Positions 54,320-63,832 are shown, counted from the first letter of the stretch. The stretch is 64,000 bases of DNA from Sandaracinobacteroides hominis (GCF_016464365.1 NZ_JADCUC010000006.1:124001-188000), one strand, 5' to 3'. Notes: generated by a model not told the origin, from the sequence alone. Made by a program: numbers and translations.

Positions 54320-55486
54320 ATGCGCAAATGGCTCTGGGCAATACTCGGCCTGATCGGCCTCGCCATCGTCGCCTTTTTCGCCTTTGCGCCCGGCATCCTC
54401 GAATCCCGCACCAATAAGATCGACGGAAAGCCGCTCCTCCCCGTCTCCGCCGAGGCAAAGGCGCTGCACAAGACGCTGCGCATCGTCGATCTCCACTCAG
54501 ACACCCTCATGTGGAAGCGCGACATCCTGAAGCGCGCCGACCGCGGCCACGAGGACCTGCCGCGCCTGCAGCAGGGCAACGTCACCCTGCAGCTGCTCTC
54601 CAGCGTCACCAAATCCCCGCGCGGCCAGAACTATGACGGCAACACCGGCGAAACCGACAACATCACCCCGCTCGTCATCGCCCAGCTGCAACCGCCGCGC
54701 ACCTGGTTCTCCCTCACCGAACGCTCGCTCTACCACGCCGAAAAGCTCGATCGCGCCGTCGCGAACTCCAACGACCGCCTGCTGAAGGTGCAGGATGCAA
54801 CCTCCCTCGATTCACTTCTCGCCAGACGCAATGGCAACAGCCTTCCCGTGGGCGCGATGCTCACCATCGAAGGCCTGCAAAACCTCGAAGGCCGCATCGA
54901 GAATCTCGACAAGCTCTACGACGCCGGCTTCCGCATGGCCGGCCTCACCCACTTCTTCGACAACGAGCTCTCCGGCTCCATGCACGGCGTCGACAAGGGC
55001 GGCCTCACTCCGCTGGGTCGGCAGGTCATCCGCCGCATGGAAGACAAGGGCATGCTCGTCGACGTCGCCCACATCTCGCACAAGGCACTCGCCGAAGTCA
55101 TCGCCATCGCCCGCCGTCCCGTCGTCTCCAGCCATGGCGGCGTGCAGGCCATCTGCAAGACCAACCGCAACCTCTCCGACGACGAAATCCGCGGCGTAGC
55201 CCGCACAGGAGGCTTGATCGGCATCGGCTATTGGGACGGCGCCCTGTGCGGCACAGACCCGCGCATCGCCGCCAGATCGATGAAGCACGTCCGCGACCTC
55301 GTCGGCATCCAGCACGTCGCACTGGGCAGCGATTACGACGGCGCCACCACCGTGCGCTTCGACACCAGCCACCTCGAACAGATCACCCAGGCCCTGCTGG
55401 ACGAAGGCTTCACCCAGCAAGAAATCCACGCCGTCATGGGCGAAAATGCGCTGCGCGTGCTGCGCGCCGGTATCCAGCCGCTATAG
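54320..55486 (+). CDS. Membrane dipeptidase (M19 family)
   Basis: 388 residues with a GGGGAGAGAAG ribosome site. An N-terminal membrane anchor (about 5-24) precedes the metal-dependent hydrolase barrel: IVDLHSDTLMWKRD (zinc His-x-Asp), MLTIEGLQNLEGRI with the bridging Glu, VDVAHISHKALAEV and PVVSSHGGVQAICKTNRN with the other His ligands, and LGSDYDGAT near the end. It cleaves dipeptides, probably in the periplasm as part of peptide or peptidoglycan turnover. Confidence 0.92.
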   Translation: MRKWLWAILGLIGLAIVAFFAFAPGILESRTNKIDGKPLLPVSAEAKALHKTLRIVDLHSDTLMWKRDILKRADRGHEDLPRLQQGNVTLQLLSSVTKSPRGQNYDGNTGETDNITPLVIAQLQPPRTWFSLTERSLYHAEKLDRAVANSNDRLLKVQDATSLDSLLARRNGNSLPVGAMLTIEGLQNLEGRIENLDKLYDAGFRMAGLTHFFDNELSGSMHGVDKGGLTPLGRQVIRRMEDKGMLVDVAHISHKALAEVIAIARRPVVSSHGGVQAICKTNRNLSDDEIRGVARTGGLIGIGYWDGALCGTDPRIAARSMKHVRDLVGIQHVALGSDYDGATTVRFDTSHLEQITQALLDEGFTQQEIHAVMGENALRVLRAGIQPL

Positions 55487-55545
55487 CCCCCCTTTGCCTC
55501 GGCTCCCCGCCGCACCGCCCGCGCCAGGTAACCCGGGTTCACGGC

Positions 55546-56133
55546 CTAGGCAGACGGCTTGAAGGCGGGGCTCGTTTCCAGATGCGCAAGCGCTTCGGCC
55601 AGCGCCTGGAAGCGGGCCTCATGCTCCCGGCTGCCCTCGTTCGCATCCGGGTGATAGCGGCGGGCAAGCTGGCGGAACTTGGACTTTATCTCCTTCAAGG
55701 TCGCGGTTTCCGGAAGCCCCAGCTTCGCCAGCGCCTGCCGGTCCTCGCGCGACAGCCGGCTGGCCGGCCGCGCGGCATTCGCCGTCTTCCAGCGCAACAC
55801 CCCCAGCGTGTCCTCCACCCGTTCGTCACCGGCCATCGCATTGTGCGCAAAGGCGCGCGTCTCCCGGTCCCAGGTGGGGAAGGGCGACTGCGCCTGCCAG
55901 ATCTCGTCCTCGCTCATGCCGTCAAACCAGTTCCAGCCGGCATTGAAGGCGCGCACATGCTCCAGGCAGAAATATTGCCACTCCGGCGGCTCCCCTGCCG
56001 AACGGCCCGGCCGGTTCAATGGTGCACGATAATCCCCCGGCTCGGTGCAACCCGGGTGCGCACAGGCCCGATTTCCCGGATAAGCACCCCCCTTCGCCTT
56101 CACCGCTTCCCTTTCATCGCCCGCAAAACACCG
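55546..56133 (-). CDS. J-domain (DnaJ-like) co-chaperone
   Basis: 195 residues from the ATG at 56133 (MRCFAGDEREAV); an ATG at 56151 is possible. The J domain is at the C-terminus (about 130-190): LGLPETATLKEIKSKFRQLA then RRYHPDANEGSREHE with the HPD motif needed to stimulate DnaK. The N-terminal part has two Cys pairs (CAHPGCTEPGDY, YFCLEHVRAFNAGWNWFDGM) that may bind metal. Divergent from bolA by 35 bases. This J protein/BolA/CobT order is a recurrent alphaproteobacterial neighbourhood. Confidence 0.88.
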   Translation of the reverse strand, partial: RCFAGDEREAVKAKGGAYPGNRACAHPGCTEPGDYRAPLNRPGRSAGEPPEWQYFCLEHVRAFNAGWNWFDGMSEDEIWQAQSPFPTWDRETRAFAHNAMAGDERVEDTLGVLRWKTANAARPASRLSREDRQALAKLGLPETATLKEIKSKFRQLARRYHPDANEGSREHEARFQALAEALAHLETSPAFKPSA

Positions 56134-56168
56134 CATATAGGGGGCCAACACAGGATTGGGAGCCGAAG

Positions 56169-56429
56169 ATGGGCGAAGTGCAGGACGAAATCGAACTGAG
56201 GCTGCGCGAGAATTTCAGCCCGACAAAGCTGGTCGTCACCAACGACAGCGCCAAACACGCCGGCCATATGGGCGATGATGGCAGCGGCGAAAGCCACTTC
56301 ACCGTCGAGATCGAGTGCGCCCTGTTTGCCACCATGAACCGCGTGGAACGCCAGCGAGCCGTAAACCGGGCACTCGCCGACCTTCTGGAAAACCGTATCC
56401 ACGCGCTCGCGATCAAGGCGGGCGCCTGA
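56169..56429 (+). CDS. bolA: BolA-family protein
   Basis: 86 residues from the ATG at 56169. The BolA class II fold is seen in IELRLRENFSPTKLVVTNDS, the conserved KHAGHMGDDGSGESHFTVEI loop with His, and RVERQRAVNRALADLLENRI. BolA proteins bind monothiol glutaredoxins with iron-sulfur clusters or act as regulators in stress morphology. The divergent J-domain gene and downstream cobT are usual neighbours. Confidence 0.93.
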   Translation: MGEVQDEIELRLRENFSPTKLVVTNDSAKHAGHMGDDGSGESHFTVEIECALFATMNRVERQRAVNRALADLLENRIHALAIKAGA

Positions 56430-56463
56430 CGGAACAATTTCCCCTGGTCCCCGTTGCTGACAT

Positions 56464-56664
56464 ATGAGCAAGGCATCAGATATCCATCCGCTGGCTCCAG
56501 ATGTGGAAACTCCGCAAGAGGCGCTGGAAAACACCACCCAGGCCGTGAAGGTTCGCGGCGCCGTGGAGATCGGCGCGATGCGATGGGTACTTGGCATCGG
56601 CATCGCGCTTGCGGTTCTGGCATTCGCCGCCGCCTATCTGCTGGGATATCTGCCCTACAGATAG
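56464..56664 (+). CDS. Small single-pass membrane protein
   Basis: 66 residues with a soluble acidic N-terminus (SKASDIHPLAPDVETPQEAL) and one membrane segment near residues 42-61 (VLGIGIALAVLAFAAAYLLG) ending YLPYR. No family recognised and no strong ribosome site. It lies between bolA and cobT on the same strand. Confidence 0.6.
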   Translation: MSKASDIHPLAPDVETPQEALENTTQAVKVRGAVEIGAMRWVLGIGIALAVLAFAAAYLLGYLPYR

Positions 56665-56722
56665 CGCCGGGGTGATTTTGGGAGGCTTCCAAGCGGGCAT
56701 GTTTCCCGGCTAAAGCCTTGCC

Positions 56723-58567
56723 ATGCCCGAACCTGATCGTCTCGAGGATTTCCGCCAGGCCCTTGTCGCCGGCATGCGCGCGCTCGGCAGGCGCCCGGAA
56801 TTCGAGCTCAGCTACACCGCAGACCGCCCGGCCTGCCACGGCGATCAGGCCCGCGTTCCCCAGCCCTCGCGCAGCCTCACCCCCGAACAGGCGGCCGAAG
56901 CCCGCGGCTGGGCAGACAGTTTCGCGCTGCGCCGCCGTCTGCACGATCCGCGCGCCCACGCCGCCGTCCATGTCGGCCCCGGACTGCCGCGCGAAATGCT
57001 GAACGCCGCCGAACAGGCCCGCGTGGAGGCGATCGGCGGCCGCGACATGGCCGGCGTCGCCCTCAACCTGCAGCGCATGCTCGACACGCGCATGAAATCG
57101 GATGCCATCGCCCGTGCCCGCACCCCGGATGAAGTGCCGCTGGCAACCGCCATGGGCCTTATCGTCCGCCAGCGCCTCACCGGCCAGCCCATCCCCGACA
57201 GCGCGGCGGGCGGCGTCTCCATGGTCCGCGAACGCATGGAGGAAGCAGCCGCCGGCCACCTCGACGCGCTGGCCAATGCGCAGGACGATCAGGCCGCCTT
57301 CGCCGAAGCCTTCGTCCGCGTCCTCCACGATCTCGGCCTCGCCGACGATCCGGACTCCCCCTCCGAAGACGAACAATCCGACGAGGCCGAGGAAAACGAA
57401 GACGAATCCCAGGGCGACGAGGAAGGCGACGACGACGCCCAATCCGCCCAGGCGCAGCAGTCGGTCGAAACCCGCTCCGAGGAACAGGAAGGCGGCGAGT
57501 CCGAAGGCGAGGCACAGGAAATGGAGATGGAGGGGGAAACCACCTCCGACGCGGAACTTGGCGACGAAGGCGAAGACGGCATGATGCCGTGGCGCCCGAA
57601 CCTGCCCGACAGCAAGCTGCCGCCCGACTTCTCCTACAAGCCGTGGACGACCGAATTCGACGAAGTCGTCACCGCAGAAGATCTCTGCGAAGCCGAGGAA
57701 CTCACGCGGCTGCGCGGCTATCTCGATCAGCAGCTCGTCACCCTGCAAGGAGCAGTCACCAAGCTCGCCAACCGCCTGCAACGGCGGTTGATGGCGCAGC
57801 AGAACCGCAGCTGGGATTTCGACCAGGAGGAGGGCATCCTCGATCCCGCCCGCCTCACCCGCGTCGTCGTGCAGCCCGACCATGCGCTTTCCTACAAGAT
57901 CGAGCGCGACACCGATTTCCGCGACACCGTCGTCACGCTGCTGATCGACAACTCGGGCTCCATGCGCGGCCGCCCGATCTCCATCGCCGCAATCTCCGCC
58001 GACATCCTCGCCCGCACGCTGGAGCGCTGCGCCGTGAAGACTGAAATCCTCGGCTTCACCACCCGAGCCTGGAAGGGTGGCCAGAGCCGTGAAAAATGGC
58101 TGGCGCAGGGCCGTCCCGCCAAGCCCGGACGCCTCAACGATCTGCGCCACATCATCTACAAGCAGGCCGACGCCCCCTGGCGCCGCGCCCGCCGCAATCT
58201 GGGCCTGATGATGCGCGAGGGGCTGCTGAAGGAAAATATCGATGGCGAAGCCCTGCTCTGGGCGCACAACCGCCTGATCGCCCGTCCCGAAGACCGCCGC
58301 ATCCTGATGGTCATCTCCGACGGCGCCCCGGTCGACGACAGCACGCTTTCGGTCAACAGCGGCAATTATCTGGAGCGCCACCTGCGGCAGGTCATCAGCT
58401 GGATCGAAACCAAAAGCCCGGTCGAACTCATCGCCATCGGCATCGGCCACGATGTCACCCGCTACTACCAGCGCGCTGTCACCATCATGGATGCCGAGCA
58501 GCTCGGCGGAGCTATCGTCGACCAGCTCGCCGCGCTGTTCGACGAGGACAAGAAGGGCGGCCGCTAA
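56723..58567 (+). CDS. cobT: Cobaltochelatase CobT subunit
   Basis: 614 residues, typical CobT length. An N-terminal helical domain (about 1-205) with [20 protein letters not shown], a long Asp/Glu-rich linker (about 208-280), and a C-terminal CobT/VWA domain (about 395-610) with the MIDAS motif [10 protein letters not shown] around residue 409. CobT is the partner of CobS in cobaltochelatase. The stop TAA overlaps the convergent epoxide hydrolase stop (shared CTAA). Its separation from cobS, and the absence of cobN here, leaves cobalamin synthesis unproved. Confidence 0.93.
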   Translation: MPEPDRLEDFRQALVAGMRALGRRPEFELSYTADRPACHGDQARVPQPSRSLTPEQAAEARGWADSFALRRRLHDPRAHAAVHVGPGLPREMLNAAEQARVEAIGGRDMAGVALNLQRMLDTRMKSDAIARARTPDEVPLATAMGLIVRQRLTGQPIPDSAAGGVSMVRERMEEAAAGHLDALANAQDDQAAFAEAFVRVLHDLGLADDPDSPSEDEQSDEAEENEDESQGDEEGDDDAQSAQAQQSVETRSEEQEGGESEGEAQEMEMEGETTSDAELGDEGEDGMMPWRPNLPDSKLPPDFSYKPWTTEFDEVVTAEDLCEAEELTRLRGYLDQQLVTLQGAVTKLANRLQRRLMAQQNRSWDFDQEEGILDPARLTRVVVQPDHALSYKIERDTDFRDTVVTLLIDNSGSMRGRPISIAAISADILARTLERCAVKTEILGFTTRAWKGGQSREKWLAQGRPAKPGRLNDLRHIIYKQADAPWRRARRNLGLMMREGLLKENIDGEALLWAHNRLIARPEDRRILMVISDGAPVDDSTLSVNSGNYLERHLRQVISWIETKSPVELIAIGIGHDVTRYYQRAVTIMDAEQLGGAIVDQLAALFDEDKKGGR

Positions 58568-59622
58568 AGCCCCTTCAAAAACTCCAGCAACAGCGCGGCC
58601 ACAGCCTCGGGCTGCTCCTGCTGCACCCAATGCCCGGCCCCCGGCAGCAGATGGCTGCCGCGCCAATCGGCTGACGCCCGCACCGCCATAGCCTCATAGG
58701 CACCTGGATTCTGATGGATCCCCCAGTCGCTCGCGCCAGCCAGGAACATCGTCGGCACCTCGATCCGCCGCCCGGCAAACAGCTCGAAATCCGCCGCAAA
58801 CCGCCCCGATGTAATCGCCCGATACCAGAGCAGCCCGCCGCCAAAGCCGGTGCGCATATAGGCGCCCGTATAGTATTCGAGCTCGGCCTCGCTCAGCCAG
58901 CCCGGCACAGTTTCAGGCAGAAACGGCGCCACCGTCTCCGTCATCCCCAACTCCCGCGGCATCACATAATAGTCCGGCAGCTTCGCCAGTTCGTCGGCTG
59001 ACCATCCCGCCAACGGATAGGGCCGGTTCTCCGCCCAGTCGGCGCTCTTCACATGATAATAGGCCCTCAGGAACGCCGCCATGCCCTGCTTCGGCGCATC
59101 CATTTCCGCAGCCGCCGCATCGGTCGAATAATACCACTGATAATGTTTGCGCCCCAACGCCTCCAGCCCGGCATGAAAATCACCGCCGCCGCGCACAGGC
59201 GGAAAAGGGAAGGGAGGCGCACCCGGAAACGGCGCGCTCATCAACACGCAAGATCGGAAGATATCCGGCCGCGCCATCGCCGCCCAGCCTGCCACCGGAG
59301 AGCCGAAATCATGCCCCACCACGGCGGCCACATGATCGCGCCCCAGAGCCGAAACCAGCCCCATGGCATCGCGCACGATGTTCAGGATGCGGAACTGCTC
59401 CAGCCTGCTCCGATCCTCGCCGGTGGTCCGGCCGTAACCGCGCTGGTCCGGCGCGATCACATGGTATCCGGCATTCGCCAGCCGGGGGATGATCTTGCGC
59501 CAGCTATAGGCCAGTTCCGGGAAGCCGTGCAGCAGCAGAACCGCCGGGTTGGCAGGGTCGCCGGCCTCCAGGACATGCATGTCGAGGCCGTTGATGTTCG
59601 GGATCTGGCGGTGGTGGATCAT
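58564..59622 (-). CDS. Epoxide hydrolase-type alpha/beta hydrolase
   Basis: 352 residues. The oxyanion motif [14 protein letters not shown], nucleophile Asp in [15 protein letters not shown], acid in [13 protein letters not shown] and His in [12 protein letters not shown] give the Asp-Asp-His set of soluble epoxide hydrolases. Lid-domain tyrosines are likely in [16 protein letters not shown] and [14 protein letters not shown]. It should open epoxides to diols; haloalkane dehalogenase is less likely. The stop codon is shared in part with the convergent cobT. Confidence 0.9.
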   Translation of the reverse strand: MIHHRQIPNINGLDMHVLEAGDPANPAVLLLHGFPELAYSWRKIIPRLANAGYHVIAPDQRGYGRTTGEDRSRLEQFRILNIVRDAMGLVSALGRDHVAAVVGHDFGSPVAGWAAMARPDIFRSCVLMSAPFPGAPPFPFPPVRGGGDFHAGLEALGRKHYQWYYSTDAAAAEMDAPKQGMAAFLRAYYHVKSADWAENRPYPLAGWSADELAKLPDYYVMPRELGMTETVAPFLPETVPGWLSEAELEYYTGAYMRTGFGGGLLWYRAITSGRFAADFELFAGRRIEVPTMFLAGASDWGIHQNPGAYEAMAVRASADWRGSHLLPGAGHWVQQEQPEAVAALLLEFLKGL

Positions 59623-59661
59623 GCACGGAATGTGCGCGTGCGGTGGCCGCGGGCAAAGCCC

Positions 59662-59848
59662 GCGAGTCCGTCAGGTTTGGGGAAGGGAGAGATAAGGAAA
59701 AGCCGGGGGGCAGGGGAGGTTAAAAGCAAAAGAAAAAAGCGCAGGCAAAGCCTGCGCCGTCGGACTGGCGGGCAATAGAGATCGCCCGCTCAGCCGGCCG
59801 CGCCTGCGGCGAGTCTGCGAGTTAGCGCTTCGCGCTAATCGCAGCCGC
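59662..59848 (+). repeat. Modular intergenic repeat, copy B
   Basis: Carries the same ordered blocks as 4672-4830: GAGTCCG, GGTTTGGG, AAGGAAA, AAGCAAAAGAAA, hairpin GCGCAGGC-AAA-GCCTGCGC, GTCGGAC, a second GC hairpin (GGCGGGC/GCCCGCT region), CCGGCCGCG, GCGAGTCTG, then TTAGCGC-TTC-GCGCTAA (59822-59838) and CAGCCGC. It has an insertion of about 25 bases compared with copy A. It lies between two genes on the minus strand, just upstream of the epoxide hydrolase. Confidence 0.7.
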
Positions 59849-59856
59849 CTTTGGCT

Positions 59857-60153
59857 TCAGCACTTCTTCGCATTCTTCCCGATCACCGCCCCAGTCAGCG
59901 CCCCGGCACCAGCTACCAGCGCCGTCTCACCCAAACTCCCGCCAGCGATCGCCGCAACAGTGCCGGCGCTTGCAGCCCCAACGACCGCACCGCGCGCCTT
60001 GGACTTGTCCTTGGCCTTCTTGCACTGCTCATAGCTGTCATAGGCATGGCCGTCATAGACCCACTGGGTCTGGTCCTTCTTCTTCGCCACCGCCGGAACG
60101 GTAGGCGCGACAATCGCCATCGAAACAACGGCCAGCACTGCAGCAATACGCAT
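59857..60153 (-). CDS. Exported glycine-zipper protein
   Basis: 98 residues from the ATG at 60153 with GGAATG upstream. A signal peptide (cut after AVA, about residue 23) is followed by a short charged part WVYDGHAYDSYEQCKKAKDK, then a glycine-zipper helix pair: ARGAVVGAASAGTVAAIAGG and ETALVAGAGALTGAVIGKNA. Two Cys residues (one terminal) may form a disulfide. The zipper resembles 17-kDa antigen/OmpA-tail type proteins that sit in the outer membrane; exact function unknown. Confidence 0.75.
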   Translation of the reverse strand: MRIAAVLAVVSMAIVAPTVPAVAKKKDQTQWVYDGHAYDSYEQCKKAKDKSKARGAVVGAASAGTVAAIAGGSLGETALVAGAGALTGAVIGKNAKKC

Positions 60154-60204
60154 GAGAAACATTCCTTTCGCCATTCCAAACCAGAAATTCACCCTCAGGT
60201 TCCC

Positions 60205-62007
60205 TCAGGCTGTCCGCACCACCTCCAGGATGGCATCGCCAAACCGCTCCATCTTTGCCTCTCCTATCCCCGGCACCGCCCGCAGCTCCGCCCGGGTTTC
60301 CGGCCGCCGCGCCGCGATAGACCTCAGCGCGCTGTCGTGCAGCACCACAAACGCTGGCACATCCTCGGCTTCCGCCTGCCGCCGCCGCCACGCCCGCAGC
60401 AGCTCGAACAGCCCGGCGTCCTCGCCCGGCAGCTCCACTGGCGCCGCGCCCTTGCCCCGGCTGCGCGGCTTCGGCTTCCAGTCGCTCTCGCGCACCGCCA
60501 CCGTCACTTCGCCCTTCAGGATCGCCCGCGCTTCCGGCCCCAGCTTCACGCCCCCCATCCTGCCTGGACCATGATCCGCATCGCGCTCCAGCCCGTGCGA
60601 CGCCTCCAGCGTCCGCCCCAGCCGCAGCCACTGCGCCTCCACCAGCTCCTTGCCGATGCCGAAAACGCTCAGCTTGTCATGCCCGAACCGCGCCACCTTA
60701 TCGTCCGGCTCGCCGCGCAGCACCTTCGCCACATGCTGCAAACCAAACATCTGCCCGGTCCGATAGACGGCAGACAGCAGCTTGCGCGCCGCCTCCGTCA
60801 CATCGACCGTCAGCGGCGCTTCCAGGCAATTGTCACAATTTCCGCAAGGCTTTGGATCTTCTTCGCCAAAGTGCGTCAGCAACGGCACCCGCCGGCAGCC
60901 CAGCGTCTCCGCCCATCCCGAAAGCTTCTTCAGCTGCGCCAGCTCATGGCTCTTCCTTGCCTCATCCGCCTCGCCGTCAACGATCCGTTGCCGCGCCAGC
61001 GTCACATCCTGCGGCCCCCAGAACAGCATCGCCACGCTCGGCCCGCCGTCGCGCCCGGCCCGTCCCGTCTCCTGATAATAGGCCTCGATCGACTTCGGCA
61101 GCCCCATGTGCACCACGAAGCGGATGTCCGGCTTGTCGATCCCCATCCCGAAGGCAACCGTCGCGCACATCGTCCCCGCTTCGGCCCGCTGGAAGGCCTT
61201 CTGCCCGGATTGCCGCTCCTCGGGCGACAATCCCGCATGATAAACCCAGCTTTTAACGCCGGCAGCCTTCAAGGTCGCTGCCGCCTGCTCGGCCCCGTTG
61301 CGCGTCTGGCAATAGACGATTCCCGGCACGTCCCCCTGCGCCCGCACAAACGCCGCCAGCTGCTCCGAAGGCCGGTTCTTCGCCTCGGCGCGATACTGGA
61401 TGTTCGGCCGGTCAAAGCCCGCCACCACCAGCCGCTCGGGCGAAATCCCCAGCTGCTCGCAGAGATCGGCGCGCGTCATCGCGTCCGCCGTCGCCGTCAG
61501 CGCCAGCCGCGGGACCCCCGGCAACAGGTCCGCCAGCGCCTTCAGCCGTCGATAGTCCGGGCGGAAGTCATGCCCCCACTGGCTCACGCAATGCGCTTCG
61601 TCGATGGCGACCAGGCTCACCCGCGCCTGCTGCACCAGATCGCGAAACCCCGGCATCGCCGCTCGTTCCGGCGCCACATACAGCAGATCCAGTTCCCCCG
61701 CCCGGAAGGCCCGCATGGTCTCGCCGGCATCCTCGGACTGGCTGTTCAGCGCCGCCGCCTTCACGCCCGCCAGCGTCAGCGCCCGCACCTGATCCGCCAT
61801 CAGCGCGATCAGCGGCGATACCACGATTCCGCAACCCGGCCGGCAGATCGCCGGTATCTGATAGCAGAGCGATTTCCCCGCTCCGGTCGGCATGACCAGC
61901 GCCACATCGCGGGCCGCCATCACATCACCGATCACTTGCTCCTGGGGCCCGCGAAACCCCTCGAAGCCGAAAATGGAGTGCAGGGCTTCAAGGGGTTCCC
62001 GAATCAT
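60205..62007 (-). CDS. recQ: ATP-dependent DNA helicase RecQ
   Basis: 600 residues from the ATG at 62007. Helicase motif I VMPTGAGKSLCYQIPA, DEAH box VAIDEAHCVSQWGHDFRPDY, motif VI ETGRAGRDGGPSVAM, then the RecQ zinc-binding Cys cluster (PCGNCDNCLEAP), RQC winged helix (about 415-500) and an HRDC domain (about 530-600, AFVVLHDSALRSIAARRPET). It is the complete RecQ layout for fork restart and recombination. Starts seven bases after the MerT-like gene on the same strand. Confidence 0.95.
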   Translation of the reverse strand: MIREPLEALHSIFGFEGFRGPQEQVIGDVMAARDVALVMPTGAGKSLCYQIPAICRPGCGIVVSPLIALMADQVRALTLAGVKAAALNSQSEDAGETMRAFRAGELDLLYVAPERAAMPGFRDLVQQARVSLVAIDEAHCVSQWGHDFRPDYRRLKALADLLPGVPRLALTATADAMTRADLCEQLGISPERLVVAGFDRPNIQYRAEAKNRPSEQLAAFVRAQGDVPGIVYCQTRNGAEQAAATLKAAGVKSWVYHAGLSPEERQSGQKAFQRAEAGTMCATVAFGMGIDKPDIRFVVHMGLPKSIEAYYQETGRAGRDGGPSVAMLFWGPQDVTLARQRIVDGEADEARKSHELAQLKKLSGWAETLGCRRVPLLTHFGEEDPKPCGNCDNCLEAPLTVDVTEAARKLLSAVYRTGQMFGLQHVAKVLRGEPDDKVARFGHDKLSVFGIGKELVEAQWLRLGRTLEASHGLERDADHGPGRMGGVKLGPEARAILKGEVTVAVRESDWKPKPRSRGKGAAPVELPGEDAGLFELLRAWRRRQAEAEDVPAFVVLHDSALRSIAARRPETRAELRAVPGIGEAKMERFGDAILEVVRTA

Positions 62008-62014
62008 CGGTGGG

Positions 62015-62398
62015 TCATAGCAACAGATCGGCGGCCAGAAAGGCAAAGAAGAAGCCCACCGCCCAGATTGCGGCAGAAATCCCGATCACCCCCGCCGAAA
62101 ACGCCCTCAGCCGCCTGCAGGCCCGCGCCGCCGCCGGATCGACAGGGCAGGGCAGCGACCGCGCCTTCCAGGTCATCCACCCGGCAAACAGCAGCATCAG
62201 CCCCGATCCGGCAAACAGCCAGATCTTGTACTTGCTCAGCGCCACCAGCCATGGCGCCGCAGACACAAGCCCGGCAAGGCTCGCCCCCAGCCCCAACGTC
62301 ACCAGCAACGCCGGCAAGGCGCAACACAGCAGCGTCGAGGCAGAGGCGAACAGGCTGAGCGTTGGCGCGAGCGTGTCGCGCATCCCCAACGCCCTCAT
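62015..62398 (-). CDS. MerT-like membrane transport protein
   Basis: 127 residues from the ATG at 62398 that overlaps the preceding stop (ATGA); an ATG at 62383 is a weak alternative. Three to four membrane segments; the first contains the vicinal Cys pair in STLLCCALPALLVTLGLG, as in mercury importer MerT. A later Cys in SLPCPVDPAAARACRRLR could pass metal onward. Its neighbour is a MerP-like protein, supporting a metal import or transfer pair; no merA or merR is present. Confidence 0.75.
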   Translation of the reverse strand: MRALGMRDTLAPTLSLFASASTLLCCALPALLVTLGLGASLAGLVSAAPWLVALSKYKIWLFAGSGLMLLFAGWMTWKARSLPCPVDPAAARACRRLRAFSAGVIGISAAIWAVGFFFAFLAADLLL

Positions 62399-62718
62399 TG
62401 TGGCCGCGCCTGGAATTCGCGGCCTGCAGGGGAAGCCCTCCTCTCGATGCCCGTCACGGCATAACCGCTATCGGTAATCAGCTTCTTCAACGTCGGATCA
62501 TCCAGCGTCGCATTGGCCTTCAGCGCCAGATGCACCTCGCCCTTGTCCAGATCGACATGCACCCCCGACACATCCGGACGTTTCTTCATCATCGCCTCGA
62601 TGGAGCGCGCACAGAAATCGCAGACCAGCCCGTTCACCTTCACGGTCACGGCTTCCGGGGTGGGGGCTGCCGCCAAGGGGGCAGCAACCAGCAGCAGCGC
62701 AATAAACATTGTTTTCAT
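62395..62718 (-). CDS. MerP-like periplasmic heavy-metal-binding protein
   Basis: 107 residues from the ATG at 62718, after AAGGGCG. A signal peptide (MKTMFIALLLVAAPLAAAP) leads to a single HMA domain with VNGLVCDFCARSIEAMMKK; CxxC is CDFC, so the usual GMTC is altered to GLVC. GVHVDLDKGEVHLALK and LITDSGYAVTGIERR complete the ferredoxin-like fold. It should bind Hg(II), Cu(I) or a similar soft metal and hand it to the MerT-like protein. Confidence 0.85.
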   Translation of the reverse strand: MKTMFIALLLVAAPLAAAPTPEAVTVKVNGLVCDFCARSIEAMMKKRPDVSGVHVDLDKGEVHLALKANATLDDPTLKKLITDSGYAVTGIERRASPAGREFQARPQ

Positions 62719-62732
62719 GGGAATACGCCCTT

Positions 62733-63359
62733 TCAAAATCGGAACACGGAATTGAGGATCAGCCCGCCACGGTCGGTGACGCCGGCCTCGACAAGAATGG
62801 TGCGGTAAAGGATGCGCCCCACGATCGCCGGCTGCACCTCGTCCTGCATCGCGCTGTCGCGCATCACTTGCGCAAACAGCCACAGGTGCGCATCGCCATA
62901 GTCGCCCGCGTAGGGCGCCCAGCCGATGCGGGCCATCTGCATGTCCGAAGTGCCCAGATTGTCGGCATGGGTCAGCCGCGCCATGCCCATCAGCATCACG
63001 CGCCGGTTTTCCCAATCCGCCTGCGCTTCCACGAACCCACCCGGTCGGGCAGTCTCGCCGTCACGCCAGGCACCGCCGGCCATCCCTGTCACATAGACGT
63101 TCGCCTGCGCGGAAGGCATGTTCCAGCGCCGGGCCAGCCAGGTGACTTGCCCCCCCGCGAGATTGGCCTCCGCCTCCCGCAATCGCAGGTATCGCCCTCC
63201 CACCGAATAGTGGCGATCGGGGGTATAGTGCAGCAGCGCGGAGCCCATCATCGGGTCCAGCTCCTGCATCAGCGTCACGCCCCCCGGATAGGAAACGGGA
63301 CGCGCCACCGCAGGTGCGGCAGCAAGGACGGCGCACAGCGCCGCCGTTAAAAATCGCAT
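62733..63359 (-). CDS. Exported outer-membrane-like protein in the metal operon
   Basis: 208 residues with a signal peptide (cut after AVA, about residue 19) and many short beta-strands: GSALLHYTPDRHYSVGGRYL, QVTWLARRWNMPSAQANVYV, RVMLMGMARLTHADN, ending LILNSVFRF with C-terminal Phe as in outer-membrane barrels. Several Met residues cluster in LMQELDPMMG and GTSDMQMARIG, which could contact copper. It precedes the MerP-like gene by 14 bases. Family not recognised. Confidence 0.7.
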   Translation of the reverse strand: MRFLTAALCAVLAAAPAVARPVSYPGGVTLMQELDPMMGSALLHYTPDRHYSVGGRYLRLREAEANLAGGQVTWLARRWNMPSAQANVYVTGMAGGAWRDGETARPGGFVEAQADWENRRVMLMGMARLTHADNLGTSDMQMARIGWAPYAGDYGDAHLWLFAQVMRDSAMQDEVQPAIVGRILYRTILVEAGVTDRGGLILNSVFRF

Positions 63360-63409
63360 CGGAAAATCCTCAACAGCTTGAACAATCCCGGCCAGCGCCG
63401 GGCTTCAGT

Positions 63410-63832
63410 TCAGGCGTCGGGTCTTGGAGGTCGCTCGCTACCGTCAATCCGGCGTGCTGGCGCTTTCGCAACAGCTTCCGCCTCAACCACAGAGCGCAGG
63501 AAGCTCAGCACACGCTGGGGAGCGGCCGCGAAGAAAGCAGCCACGGGCGAACAGGCGTTGTCACAGCCATCGCCACAGCAATCCGATTTCTGCGGCGCCT
63601 TGGCAGCCGCCAGCCCCAGCTTTTCCGGCCTGGCAGGCGAGGTCGGCTTCACCTGCTTCGCCGCCGCCGCCTTTGCAGCCATCTCGGGGCAGGCGTGTTC
63701 GGAAGGAATCGCCGAAACCGGCGCCGATTGCACCCGCACGGGCATCGTCGTCACCGCCATCGCAGGCGCATGCAGGCTCGAAGCAAGGACACCCAGCACC
63801 GCCAACAGGGAAAGAAACGCGCGCCGCCACAT
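63410..63832 (-). CDS. Exported Cys-rich protein, first gene of the metal operon
   Basis: 140 residues from the ATG at 63832 (MWRRAFLSLLAVLG); an ATG at 63868 is possible. A signal peptide (cut near AMA) is followed by a low-complexity Ala/Lys/Pro-rich region and the cluster SDCCGDGCDNACSPVAAFF, four Cys in ten residues near residue 100, likely a metal site. HACPEM offers another Cys/Met. It heads the operon with the outer-membrane-like, MerP-like and MerT-like genes. No family recognised. Confidence 0.65.
   Translation of the reverse strand: MWRRAFLSLLAVLGVLASSLHAPAMAVTTMPVRVQSAPVSAIPSEHACPEMAAKAAAAKQVKPTSPARPEKLGLAAAKAPQKSDCCGDGCDNACSPVAAFFAAAPQRVLSFLRSVVEAEAVAKAPARRIDGSERPPRPDA

Noticed and set aside
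56114-58666. An 850-codon frame antisense to cobT.
   Set aside because: It mirrors the acidic linker of CobT as low-complexity sequence; the sense strand has a full CobT with MIDAS motif.
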